DNA of 14,827 bases from positions 1-14,827 of the forward strand of contig CALGVL010000432.1 in NCBI GenBank assembly GCA_937930165.1, read 5' to 3'. This document shows positions 1 to 6,314 of the stretch, in pieces (the stretch's first letter is position 1; every line of letters starts with the position of its first letter). This stretch comes from an uncultured Acetobacteraceae bacterium (GTDB lineage Bacteria > Pseudomonadota > Alphaproteobacteria > Acetobacterales > Acetobacteraceae). Under the pieces are notes generated by a model. The model did no database searches. It worked only from the letters and a program-made list of their open reading frames with translations, and was not told where the DNA came from. Position numbers and translations under genes: made by a program.

Positions 1-210
1 GCGGATTTGCCCCCGGGAATGTTCGCCTGGGCCGCCAGGGCGTATCTGAAAGTGCTGCTTTCCGTCATTCATCCGCAAGGCAGAAGCCGCCTCGGCGAAC
101 GCGCGGAGATGCTTGTGCCGAAGCGGATCGCGATGTCGACGCGGGAAGTGATGCGCCGCTACGGCCGGGCGGAGGAAGAAGTTGCCGCAGGGACTTCCAA
201 TCATTCCTAG
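1..210 (+). CDS. 3' end of an unrecognised protein (partial)
   Basis: An open frame enters from the left edge in frame 1 and stops at TAG 208-210, leaving 69 visible residues. They are rich in Arg, Ala and Glu and include the stretch MSTREVMRRYGRAEEEV near the end. There is no transmembrane segment or motif I can tie to a family. It could be the C-terminal tail of an oxidoreductase, but I cannot support that. Codon use is mixed with many A/T third positions, like the kinase gene that follows and unlike everything after 2600. The ATG at 19-21 is an internal Met: the frame is already open at base 1, so the true start lies outside the window. Confidence 0.55.
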   Translation, partial: ADLPPGMFAWAARAYLKVLLSVIHPQGRSRLGERAEMLVPKRIAMSTREVMRRYGRAEEEVAAGTSNHS

Positions 211-216
211 TTTTCG

Positions 217-246
217 GCAGGAATCGATAAAATACGAATCGAATAC
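217..246 (+). promoter_or_regulatory. Possible sigma-H-type promoter before the kinase
   Basis: GCAGGAATC (217-225), a 12-base spacer and ATCGAATAC (238-246) match the Bacillus sigma-H consensus (RNAGGAWWW, 11-12 bases, RNNGAATWW) except at the last base of each half. The site lies about 80 bases before the proposed kinase start at 329, in an AT-richer gap. Sporulation kinases such as KinA are known sigma-H targets in Bacillus, so the placement makes sense. With short degenerate motifs a chance match is quite possible. Confidence 0.25.
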
Positions 247-328
247 GTTAACCGACTGGATGCGGCGGAATCGGAAAGTCCTAAGAATAGAAGTCGGCCG
301 GTTCTCCGGCAGCAAGGGCGGTGAAGCC

Positions 329-2023
329 GTGGGTAAAGATTTGATCGTCTATGCCGCGCTGTTCGTATCGTCGATTATTGTCGGGAATTTCCTGTGGTCA
401 TTCCTTCAGAACCGCAGGCTTCAGCGCATTCAGCAAACCGCCGCAGGTCTGGTTTACGGAATTGCGGGCGGATTTCTGCTTTATTGCGGTTGGCCGTTCG
501 GTTCCCTGGAAAGCTACCACCTCGCGCCGATTGCGGTCAACGGCCTGCTGGGCTTTCCGCAGGGGGCGCTGCTTTCGGCGGCTGTCACCGCGCTCGCCGG
601 GTTCCTGTTCACCCCGGAGGATTTGGCGCCCAGCGCCGCCGCCGCCATGGCGGGCATCGGGATCGCCTGCGCGGTGCCGCTGGCGCAGCGCAGGCGCGTC
701 CATTGGGCGGCTCTGGCGGGCCTTGTCTTTATCGCTCAATTGATTGCGGCGATTTGGGATGAGGGGGGCACGTTGTCGGAACAAATCTGGCGGGAGGGCG
801 CGGTCAGCGCGGTCTGGACCGTTGCCATGCTGTTCGGCGCGGAACGGATGATCGCTACCGAACTGTCGAGAAGTAAGCTGGTGAGCGAAAATACATATCT
901 CACGCAGCACGATTTGCTCACGGGGCTGCTCAACTTTCAGACGTTCCAGGCAAGGCTTCACAATCTGTTGATGGAAGGGGATAATCGGGTCTGTTTCATC
1001 CTCGTGGATTGCGACGATCTGAAATCGCTGAACACCGAGCAAGGGTATCATACGGTGGACAGCACGCTGAAGCATGTGGCGAATTTGCTTCGGGCCTATT
1101 TTCCGGAAGCGCTGCTGATGGGCCGCTACGGATCGGACGAATTCGCCATCGTGATTCCGTACCGCGAGCATCTGGACGTCAGTCTCGAGGACATTTTGGA
1201 ATCCCGCATCCCGGAGATTGCGGACATCCGGTTTTCGTACGGTTACGCCGTCTACCCCGACGAAGAGCGCGATCCGGGGCTGTTCCTGGCATTGACGCAG
1301 CAGCGGGTGCTTGAGACCAAGCGCCGGCTGTGGCTTGAGCGGGAAGCGCACTGGCTGCACAACGAGCGTCTGATGGCCGTCGGGGAGCTCGCGGCCGGAA
1401 TGGCGCACGAAATCCGCAATCCGCTCACGACGGTGAAAGGGTTTTTGCAGGTGTCGAAACAGAACGGCTACAATATCGCCGAATATTACGACATCATCAT
1501 GCATGAAATCAAGCGGATGAGCGACCTTACCGCCGAATTTTTGCAGTTTTCAAAGCCGTCGAAACATCAGCCGAGCCTCATCACGATCCAGGAATGCGTG
1601 CAGGCGGCCGTTCAGCTGACGGAATCGGAAATTGCGCGGAACGGCTTCCAGCTCGTGCGGACGCAGGAAGAGCAGCCGCTGTATTCTTTCCTGGAGAAGG
1701 ACAAGATCGTCCAGGTGCTGGTCAACATCATCCGCAACGGCATGGAGGCGATGGAGGAAGGTTCGGGCACGCTGTCGATCAACGTATTCACCCGCGGAGA
1801 GTTCGGCATCATCGAGGTGACCGACACGGGGGTGGGGATGAAGGAGGAGCAGCTGCTCAGGCTGTTTCAGCCGTTCTATTCGACAAAGCCGAAGGGCACC
1901 GGACTGGGCCTTTCCATCAGCCAAAAAATCATCAACGAGCACGGCGGGTACATCTCCGTGCGCAGCCGGCCGGGCGCCGGATCGACCTTTACGATCCGCC
2001 TGCCCCTTGCCGAACGGGAATAA
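329..2023 (+). CDS. Membrane sensor histidine kinase: 5TM sensor, GGDEF-like domain, HisKA, HATPase
   Basis: Predicted sensor histidine kinase of 564 residues from GTG 329. That start follows AAGGGCGGTGA (314-324) and opens directly into the first membrane helix. An in-frame ATG at 182 would overlap the upstream gene and add about 49 polar residues, so I reject it. Residues 1-175 form several hydrophobic helices resembling the 5TM receptor (LytS-YhcK type) sensor. Residues 190-330 form a GGDEF-like domain with HDLLTGL and DCDDLKSLN; its signature is RYGSDEF (266-272), with Ser for the second Gly. HisKA has the phospho-acceptor H360 in MAHEIRNP. The HATPase has an N-box around N470, DTGVGM (499-504), FQPFYSTK (513-520) and GTGLGL (523-528). 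No response regulator is adjacent. The layout resembles orphan KinB-like sporulation kinases of Paenibacillus; a role feeding Spo0F/Spo0A is inference. Whether the GGDEF-like domain makes c-di-GMP or only binds nucleotide is open. Confidence 0.88.
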   Translation: MGKDLIVYAALFVSSIIVGNFLWSFLQNRRLQRIQQTAAGLVYGIAGGFLLYCGWPFGSLESYHLAPIAVNGLLGFPQGALLSAAVTALAGFLFTPEDLAPSAAAAMAGIGIACAVPLAQRRRVHWAALAGLVFIAQLIAAIWDEGGTLSEQIWREGAVSAVWTVAMLFGAERMIATELSRSKLVSENTYLTQHDLLTGLLNFQTFQARLHNLLMEGDNRVCFILVDCDDLKSLNTEQGYHTVDSTLKHVANLLRAYFPEALLMGRYGSDEFAIVIPYREHLDVSLEDILESRIPEIADIRFSYGYAVYPDEERDPGLFLALTQQRVLETKRRLWLEREAHWLHNERLMAVGELAAGMAHEIRNPLTTVKGFLQVSKQNGYNIAEYYDIIMHEIKRMSDLTAEFLQFSKPSKHQPSLITIQECVQAAVQLTESEIARNGFQLVRTQEEQPLYSFLEKDKIVQVLVNIIRNGMEAMEEGSGTLSINVFTRGEFGIIEVTDTGVGMKEEQLLRLFQPFYSTKPKGTGLGLSISQKIINEHGGYISVRSRPGAGSTFTIRLPLAERE

Positions 2024-2106
2024 TAGCCGAATAGTTCATCCGATTGCGATATCGGACATGTACGATGCGACGCCCGCCGGGGTACATTAGGGATATACGA
2101 CGACTT

Positions 2107-2113
2107 AGGAGAT
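2107..2113 (+). promoter_or_regulatory. Strong Shine-Dalgarno site AGGAGAT
   Basis: AGGAGAT lies nine bases before ATG 2123 and fixes that start. Such a near-consensus site is typical of Firmicutes and agrees with the left block having a different origin from the GC-rich right block. Confidence 0.7.
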
Positions 2114-2122
2114 GAAGCGATC

Positions 2123-2600
2123 ATGACGAGATTAAAAATCGGTCTGCAGATGTATACGCTCCGCAGCGAGACGGCGAACGATTTCCTCGGAACGCTGCGC
2201 AAAGTGGCGGAACTCGGATATGAAGGCGTCGAATTCGCCGGTTACGGCGGTTTGGATGCAAAGACCCTCCGGGCGGAGCTGGACGCCCTCGGACTTCAGG
2301 CGATCGGCGCGCACGTGCCGCTGCCCCGCATGCTGGAAGCGGCAGAGGAAGAAATCGAATACATGCTGACGCTGGGGGGCAAATATATTGTCGTTCCGTG
2401 GATGGGCCCCGAAACTTACGAAAGTGAGTCCGCCCTCGCGGACACTTGCGGCAAACTGGAAAGCGCCGCGAAATTGTGCGCGGAACGCGGAATCGTTTTC
2501 GGATATCACAACCATGCTTTCGAACTGGAGATCCGCCTTAAGGATCGCCGGCTGCTCGATGCGATCTTTGCGGGAGCCCCCTCGCTCCAGGCGGAGCTGG
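2123..2600 (+). pseudogene. 5' part of a sugar phosphate isomerase/epimerase gene (truncated by the join)
   Basis: This is the portion of the chimeric ORF with Firmicute-like codon use. It covers about the first 157 residues of a TIM-barrel family whose members are usually around 250-290 residues. The real gene should continue after SLQAEL with the family's usual next strand (often Asp-Thr-x-Trp), but the sequence switches to ligase. The 3' limit given is the outer edge of the junction zone. Substrate cannot be told from this half; relatives act on inositol derivatives, hexuloses and 3-keto sugars. Confidence 0.75.
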
Positions 2601-3184
2601 CCGGGCGCGGCATCGCCGCCTTCCAATGCTACGCCACCGCCGATCTCGGCTGCATCGCCTATGAGACGGAGGCGCGCGAGGGGCTGGTGGTGGAGGAGGA
2701 CATCATCGTCGAGATTGTCCGCCCGGGCACCGGCGACCCGCTGCCGGAGGGCGAGATCGGCGAGGTCGTCGTGACCACCCTGGACCCGCACCATCCGATC
2801 ATCCGGCTGGCGCTGGGCGATCTTTCGGGGGTGATGCCGGGCGCCTCGCCCTGCGGGCGGACCAATATGCGCATCCTCGGCTGGCGCGGCCGGGCCGACC
2901 AGACGACCAAGGTGCGCGGCATGTTCGTGCGGCCAGAGCAGATGGCGGAGATCGCCCGCCGCCACCCCGAACTGCACCGCCTGCGCCTGGTGGTGACGCG
3001 GGAGGGGGAGCAGGACGCAATGACCCTCTGCGCTGAGGCCACGGCAGGCGGCGATGCGCTGGCCCAGGCGGTGGCGCAGAGCCTTCAGGCCGTGACCAAG
3101 CTGCGTGGCGTGGTCGAGATCCTCCCGCCAGGCAGCCTGCCCAATGACGGGAAGGTCATCGCGGATGAGCGGCCAGTGGGGTGA
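2123..3184 (+). CDS. Chimeric ORF: sugar phosphate isomerase/epimerase N-terminus joined to phenylacetate-CoA-ligase C-terminus
   Basis: One uninterrupted 353-codon frame contains parts of two unrelated enzymes. Residues 1 to about 157 are a xylose-isomerase-like TIM barrel (IolE / sugar phosphate isomerase type): KIGLQMYTLR at the first strand, LGYEGVEFAG, and YHNHAFE (128-134) carrying likely metal-site residues. Residues from about 157 to 353 are the end of a phenylacetate-CoA-ligase-like adenylate-forming enzyme: CYATADLG (169-176), a GDLS hinge-region motif (232-235), GRADQTTKVRGMFVRP (256-271), and a C-terminal lid ending NDGKVIADERPVG. The isomerase lacks its second half, with the later metal ligands. 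The ligase lacks its N-terminal half, with the nucleotide-binding loop. Codon use changes sharply at the switch. A working protein is unlikely. I read this as an assembly join or contamination rather than a natural fusion. Confidence 0.8.
   Translation: MTRLKIGLQMYTLRSETANDFLGTLRKVAELGYEGVEFAGYGGLDAKTLRAELDALGLQAIGAHVPLPRMLEAAEEEIEYMLTLGGKYIVVPWMGPETYESESALADTCGKLESAAKLCAERGIVFGYHNHAFELEIRLKDRRLLDAIFAGAPSLQAELAGRGIAAFQCYATADLGCIAYETEAREGLVVEEDIIVEIVRPGTGDPLPEGEIGEVVVTTLDPHHPIIRLALGDLSGVMPGASPCGRTNMRILGWRGRADQTTKVRGMFVRPEQMAEIARRHPELHRLRLVVTREGEQDAMTLCAEATAGGDALAQAVAQSLQAVTKLRGVVEILPPGSLPNDGKVIADERPVG
2585..2600. other. Junction between two lineages
   Basis: The isomerase reading ends and the ligase reading begins within the codons for LQAEL. 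The CCAGGCGGAGCTGG stretch here fits both families, so a short shared sequence could have caused a false overlap. In hand counts of single 60-base rows, 2461-2520 has 31 G/C and 2641-2700 has 41 G/C. The exact breakpoint cannot be fixed without the parent sequences. Confidence 0.7.
2591..3184 (+). pseudogene. 3' part of a phenylacetate-CoA-ligase-type gene (5' end missing)
   Basis: This is the GC-rich portion of the chimeric ORF, about 197 residues of a family usually around 400-430 residues long. Visible parts are the end of the large domain (FQCYATADLG, EIGEVVVTTL), the hinge GDLSG, and the mobile C-terminal domain (MFVRPEQMAEIARRHPEL onward). Relatives activate aryl or other carboxylic acids to CoA thioesters through an adenylate; the substrate here is unknown. 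In its own genome the gene would extend upstream of the join. A GNAT gene follows 53 bases after its stop. Confidence 0.75.
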
Positions 3185-3237
3185 GGGGGCGGAACCCCGC
3201 CTTTGTGCCCAAACCCAGCCGGCGGAATGGTGACGCC

Positions 3238-3726
3238 ATGCGAGGAAGCGCCTTCCGGATCACGCCGGCCAGATCGGCCGCCGATATCGAGGCTGCGGCG
3301 CGGCTGTTCGAAGCCTATGCTGCCTCCCTCGGGGTGGATCTGGCCTTCCAGGGCTTCGCCGCGGAACTGGCGACCCTGCCGGGCTGCTATGCGCCACCGG
3401 CCGGCGAGCTGCTCCTCGCCCGCGACATGCGGGGCGCGCCCCTGGGCTGCGTCGGCCTCAGGCCCCTGGCGGAGGATGGCTGCTGCGAGATGAAGCGGCT
3501 CTACGTCTCGCCTCGGGCGCGCGGGCTCGGCCTCGGCCGGGCCCTGGTCGAGGCCATCATCGGGGAGGCTGTGCGGATCGGCTATCGCGAGATGCGGCTG
3601 GATACCCTGCCCTCGATGACCGAGGCGATCACCCTTTACCGCAAGGCGGGGTTCAGGCCGGTCGAGCCCTATTACGACACGCCCCTGGCAGGCACGATCT
3701 TCCTGGCGCGGCCACTCGTCACCTGA
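3238..3726 (+). CDS. GNAT family N-acetyltransferase
   Basis: Predicted cytosolic acetyl-CoA-dependent N-acetyltransferase of 162 residues, the normal length for a single GNAT domain. Motif A is clear: CCEMKRLYVSPRARGLGLGRAL, with the pyrophosphate-binding loop R-G-L-G-L-G at 95-100. This is followed by the typical motif B ending ITLYRKAGFRPVEPYYDTP. I start at ATG 3238 because the alignable domain begins just after it. An in-frame GTG at 3181 would add 19 poorly conserved residues and overlap the upstream stop. The substrate is not deducible. It lies 53 bases after the ligase fragment on the same strand and converges on the permease gene. Confidence 0.85.
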   Translation: MRGSAFRITPARSAADIEAAARLFEAYAASLGVDLAFQGFAAELATLPGCYAPPAGELLLARDMRGAPLGCVGLRPLAEDGCCEMKRLYVSPRARGLGLGRALVEAIIGEAVRIGYREMRLDTLPSMTEAITLYRKAGFRPVEPYYDTPLAGTIFLARPLVT

Positions 3727-3765
3727 CCCCGGACGGGCCGCCCGCAAGGTCGCTGCGCCAGTCAA

Positions 3766-3783
3766 GCTTCCGCAGCCGGAAGC
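3766..3783. terminator. Stem-loop between convergent genes
   Basis: GCTTCCG (3766-3772), loop CAGC, and CGGAAGC (3777-3783) form a perfect 7-bp stem in the 77-base gap between the convergent GNAT and permease genes. There is no T-run on either side, so it would be an atypical bidirectional terminator at best. Position is the main support. Confidence 0.4.
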
Positions 3784-3803
3784 GCTCCGGTCATCGGGGC
3801 CGT

Positions 3804-5720
3804 TCAGGCCGGGGCCGGGGCGGCGCCCAGGGGTGGCTCCGGCTGCGGCGCCGGCGTGGTCAGAACCGCGCCGGTTTCGGTCCCGGCGGTCTCGACCGCC
3901 ATCTCCACCGCATTCGCCAGCCTGTGCGCCAGTTGCAATGGTGCTGAACTCCCTTCGGCCCGCAGCGCGGCGGCCAGGTTGCCATTCGCTTCCGTCGCCC
4001 AGACCAGGGCCAGCGCCGGCACGCCGGGCAGGCGGCGCCTGGCGCGGCGCAACAGGTAGCGCGCTGTCGCCGTGCTGCTGCCGCCTTCCAGCAGGCAAAG
4101 GCAGAGCAGCCGGGGCGGCGCAGCCGGTCCCGCCGCGCTGCTGCCGACCTGCACGCCGAAACCGCGGCGGATCAGCGCCTGGCCGAGCATGCCGGCCACC
4201 AGCCGGTCGAAGGGGCCGCGGCCTGGCACGCACAGCACGGCCCCCGGCGCCTGCCAGGGGGTTGGCAGGGGAGGCAGTCCCTCCGCCTCCTCCAGATCCT
4301 CTGCCTCCTCCAGATCCTCGATCAGGGTGAGGACGCTACGCTCCAGCGTCTCCAGCCGGTCCCGCGCCAGGGTGCCGCGCGCCGCATCCGTCTGGGCGAG
4401 TTGCAGCGCAGGCAGCGCCACCGTGTCCAGATAGGCGGTCAGCGACTTCTTCTCGTCCAGGCAGTGATCCGCCTGCTCCGCCAGAGCATCGGCATCGCCG
4501 GCCAGGGCGCGCTGGTAGAAGGTTTCCTCCGGCTCCAGCGGTGGCTGGTCGCCCAGCATGACCTCCAGGAATTCCAGCTGCTCCACATGCCGGCCCAGCA
4601 CCACCAGGCAGACCGTCAGCGGCACTGAGAGCAACAGCCCGATCGGGCCCCAGAGCCATGTCCAGAAGGTGGCGGCGGCGATCACCGCGATGGGGGAGAG
4701 GCCGGTGGAATGGCCGAAGATCAGCGGCTCGAAGACCTGGCCCATCATCAGCTCGCTGACGATGAACAGGGCCAGCACCCAGATCAGGGTGGACCAGCCC
4801 GGATCCACCGCCAGCGCCAGCAGCGCCGGGAAGGCAATGGCGATGAAATTGCCGATGAAGGGCACGAAGCGCATCAGCCCGGCGACAATGCCCCAGAGGA
4901 TCGGGTTGGGAATGCCGATGATCCAAAGCGCGGCCGAGATGTAGAGGCCGTAGCAGACATTCATCGTCGTCTGCGCCAGGAAGAAGCGGGAGAGGCGATA
5001 GGCCGCGTCATCCATCGCCGCCATCGTCCGGTGCAGGTCGCGCGCGCCGGCCAGGCGGATCAGCCGGTCCCGCAGATCCTCCCGGTAGAGGAGGATGAAG
5101 ATCACCAGGATGATGACGATGCCGCTGGTCGCGAGCGGGCCGAGCAGCGGCTCCAGCAGCCGCTGCAGCACCTCGACCGGCGTCGGCGCGGGCTGGCGGA
5201 TCTCCACCGGCACCGGCTGCTGCTGCTCCGGGGCCGTACGGGCCAGGGGATTGGCAGGAGGGGGGGCGGGCGCGGGCGGGCTCGCCTGGGTGGCGGGTGG
5301 GGCGGAAGAATGGCTGATCCCGTTCATCAGCCCGGACAGCCGGTCTAGCACGCCACCGAAACTGCGCAGCCCTTCCACCTTCTCGGCAATGACGGCCTGG
5401 TAGGTGGGCAGGTTCTCGGCCAGGCTGCTGGCCTGGCGGACCATCAGCGTGCCGATGCCGGAAATGATCACGAAACTGAACAGCACGACGATCAGCACGG
5501 CGGCGATGCGCGGCACGGAGATCCGGCGCAGCACCCGCACCAGCGGCGCCAGCACGAAACTCAACAGCACCGCCAGCGCGAGTGGGATCAGCAATTCCCG
5601 CGCGAAATAGAGGACCGCGACGGCGATGATCGCGCCCTGGAGGAGCTGGAAGCCGTGGCCGAAAGCGCCCGCAGCGGCAATGCCGCGGCGGGGAGAGGAA
5701 GGAGGCAGGTTATCGGACAT
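3804..5720 (-). CDS. AI-2E/PerM-family membrane permease with a C-terminal soluble extension
   Basis: 638 residues. Residues 25-385 form the AI-2E transporter (PerM/YdiK-type) domain with about eight hydrophobic segments: near 28-60, 72-95, 197-211, 255-270, 275-305, 310-325 and 343-376. Conserved-looking stretches include RFVPFIGN (284-291) and FGHSTGLSP (335-343). Between the early helices and the later core is a Pro/Ala-rich insert (about 138-182). After 385 comes a soluble tail with an acidic repeat, EDLEEAEDLEEAEG (468-481), then an alpha/beta segment starting AVLCVPGRGPFDRL (494-507) and ending near 575, and a Pro/Ala end. Family members are proposed to export small molecules or ions; AI-2 transport itself is not implied. 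The start is ATG 5720 with a weak upstream GCGGAA. Confidence 0.85.
   Translation of the reverse strand: MSDNLPPSSPRRGIAAAGAFGHGFQLLQGAIIAVAVLYFARELLIPLALAVLLSFVLAPLVRVLRRISVPRIAAVLIVVLFSFVIISGIGTLMVRQASSLAENLPTYQAVIAEKVEGLRSFGGVLDRLSGLMNGISHSSAPPATQASPPAPAPPPANPLARTAPEQQQPVPVEIRQPAPTPVEVLQRLLEPLLGPLATSGIVIILVIFILLYREDLRDRLIRLAGARDLHRTMAAMDDAAYRLSRFFLAQTTMNVCYGLYISAALWIIGIPNPILWGIVAGLMRFVPFIGNFIAIAFPALLALAVDPGWSTLIWVLALFIVSELMMGQVFEPLIFGHSTGLSPIAVIAAATFWTWLWGPIGLLLSVPLTVCLVVLGRHVEQLEFLEVMLGDQPPLEPEETFYQRALAGDADALAEQADHCLDEKKSLTAYLDTVALPALQLAQTDAARGTLARDRLETLERSVLTLIEDLEEAEDLEEAEGLPPLPTPWQAPGAVLCVPGRGPFDRLVAGMLGQALIRRGFGVQVGSSAAGPAAPPRLLCLCLLEGGSSTATARYLLRRARRRLPGVPALALVWATEANGNLAAALRAEGSSAPLQLAHRLANAVEMAVETAGTETGAVLTTPAPQPEPPLGAAPAPA
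4285..4320 (-). repeat. Two tandem copies of an 18-base unit inside the permease gene
   Basis: The 18-base units 4285-4302 and 4303-4320 differ only at the last base (T versus G). On the coding strand they give the acidic six-residue repeat EDLEEA twice, in frame, in the linker between the membrane domain and the soluble tail. A recent slippage duplication explains it. Confidence 0.85.
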
Positions 5721-5745
5721 CCAGCCGGGGTTCCGCCACAGGAAA

Positions 5746-5766
5746 GGCGGCCAGGAAACGGCCGCC
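5746..5766 (-). terminator. Terminator-like stem-loop upstream of the permease gene
   Basis: GGCGGCC (5746-5752) and GGCCGCC (5760-5766) pair over a 7-base loop. On the minus strand the stem is followed by TTTCCT, a short T-rich run. It lies between the stop of the 94-residue hypothetical gene (5889) and the start of the permease (5720). It may therefore end the former's transcript or attenuate read-through. Confidence 0.45.
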
Positions 5767-5888
5767 TATGCGGAACGCGAGTACGGCCCGGCCGTTGCAG
5801 GGTCGGAAGCCAGGTCCCCAGCGCGGTACGTCGTGCCGAATCCGTATCGGCATGGACGATCCCCTTCCTGCCTTCGCGGCTGCGCGCT

Positions 5889-6173
5889 TCAGACGGTGCG
5901 CTGGAATCTGTCCCGCATATCCAGTTCGTAGTTGATCTGGCTATTGATGCGCCGGATCTTGACGCGGATCTCCTGAAGGCGATCCCTGGCGACCTTGGGC
6001 GGCGGCTTGACCTTAATCCTGTCGAGGTATTCCCGGGCACTGCGGACGCTGTCCGGGAAGTCGGCCGCTCCCCTGAAGTCCGTGTCGACTGTCTTCAGCA
6101 GATCCGCCTTGGTGGCGATCGGGGTGTGTCCCCATAAGCTAAGGAAGCGGTTCGCACGTTCGACAACGTCCAT
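5889..6173 (-). CDS. Hypothetical protein, 94 residues, charged and helical
   Basis: No family recognised. The reading begins MDVVERANRFLSLWGHTPIA and ends ELDMRDRFQRTV. The second half (residues 48-92) is strongly charged and probably helical (REYLDRIKVKPPPK, RDRLQEIRVKIRRINSQINYEL), which suggests a short coiled-coil or protein-binding segment. I start at ATG 6173, preceded by AGGGCGA; upstream in-frame codons translate to low-complexity Arg/Pro. Third positions are mostly G/C, but it uses rarer codons such as TTA, AGG, AGA and ACA, and the surrounding DNA is visibly less GC-rich than its neighbours. That hints at recent acquisition. No signal peptide or membrane helix is seen. Confidence 0.6.
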   Translation of the reverse strand: MDVVERANRFLSLWGHTPIATKADLLKTVDTDFRGAADFPDSVRSAREYLDRIKVKPPPKVARDRLQEIRVKIRRINSQINYELDMRDRFQRTV

Positions 6174-6314
6174 GGTGTCGCCCTGCTCGTCAGGCTGGGC
6201 GTTGTCGCGCCGTCCGCCGGGAGGCGGGAGGGAGCGGCATGACCTTGGTTGGGGGCGACCCCATGCCATATGGGCCGCCCCTGCCGCCGCCCCGCGGCCG
6301 GCTCGTCGCCGTAG

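Noticed and set aside
182..328. N-terminal extension of the kinase from ATG 182
   Set aside because: It overlaps the upstream gene, has no ribosome site, and adds a polar, unconserved segment ahead of the first membrane helix; GTG 329 fits better.
398..1504. Long minus-strand open frame inside the kinase gene
   Set aside because: It is antisense to clear kinase domains and encodes His/Arg-rich low-complexity sequence with no family features.
2058..2087. ATGTAC/GTACAT inverted repeat between the kinase and isomerase genes
   Set aside because: Six-base arms with an 18-base gap and no T-run; too weak to call a terminator or operator.
3085..4233. Long minus-strand open frame across the GNAT gene and permease end
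   Set aside because: Its product is Arg/Ala/Gly-rich and it conflicts with two well-supported genes; typical of GC-rich DNA.
6236..6267. GGCATG/CATGCC with inner GGGG/CCCC as a terminator after the M20 gene
   Set aside because: Arms are short and interrupted and no T-run follows on the minus strand; expected at this GC content.
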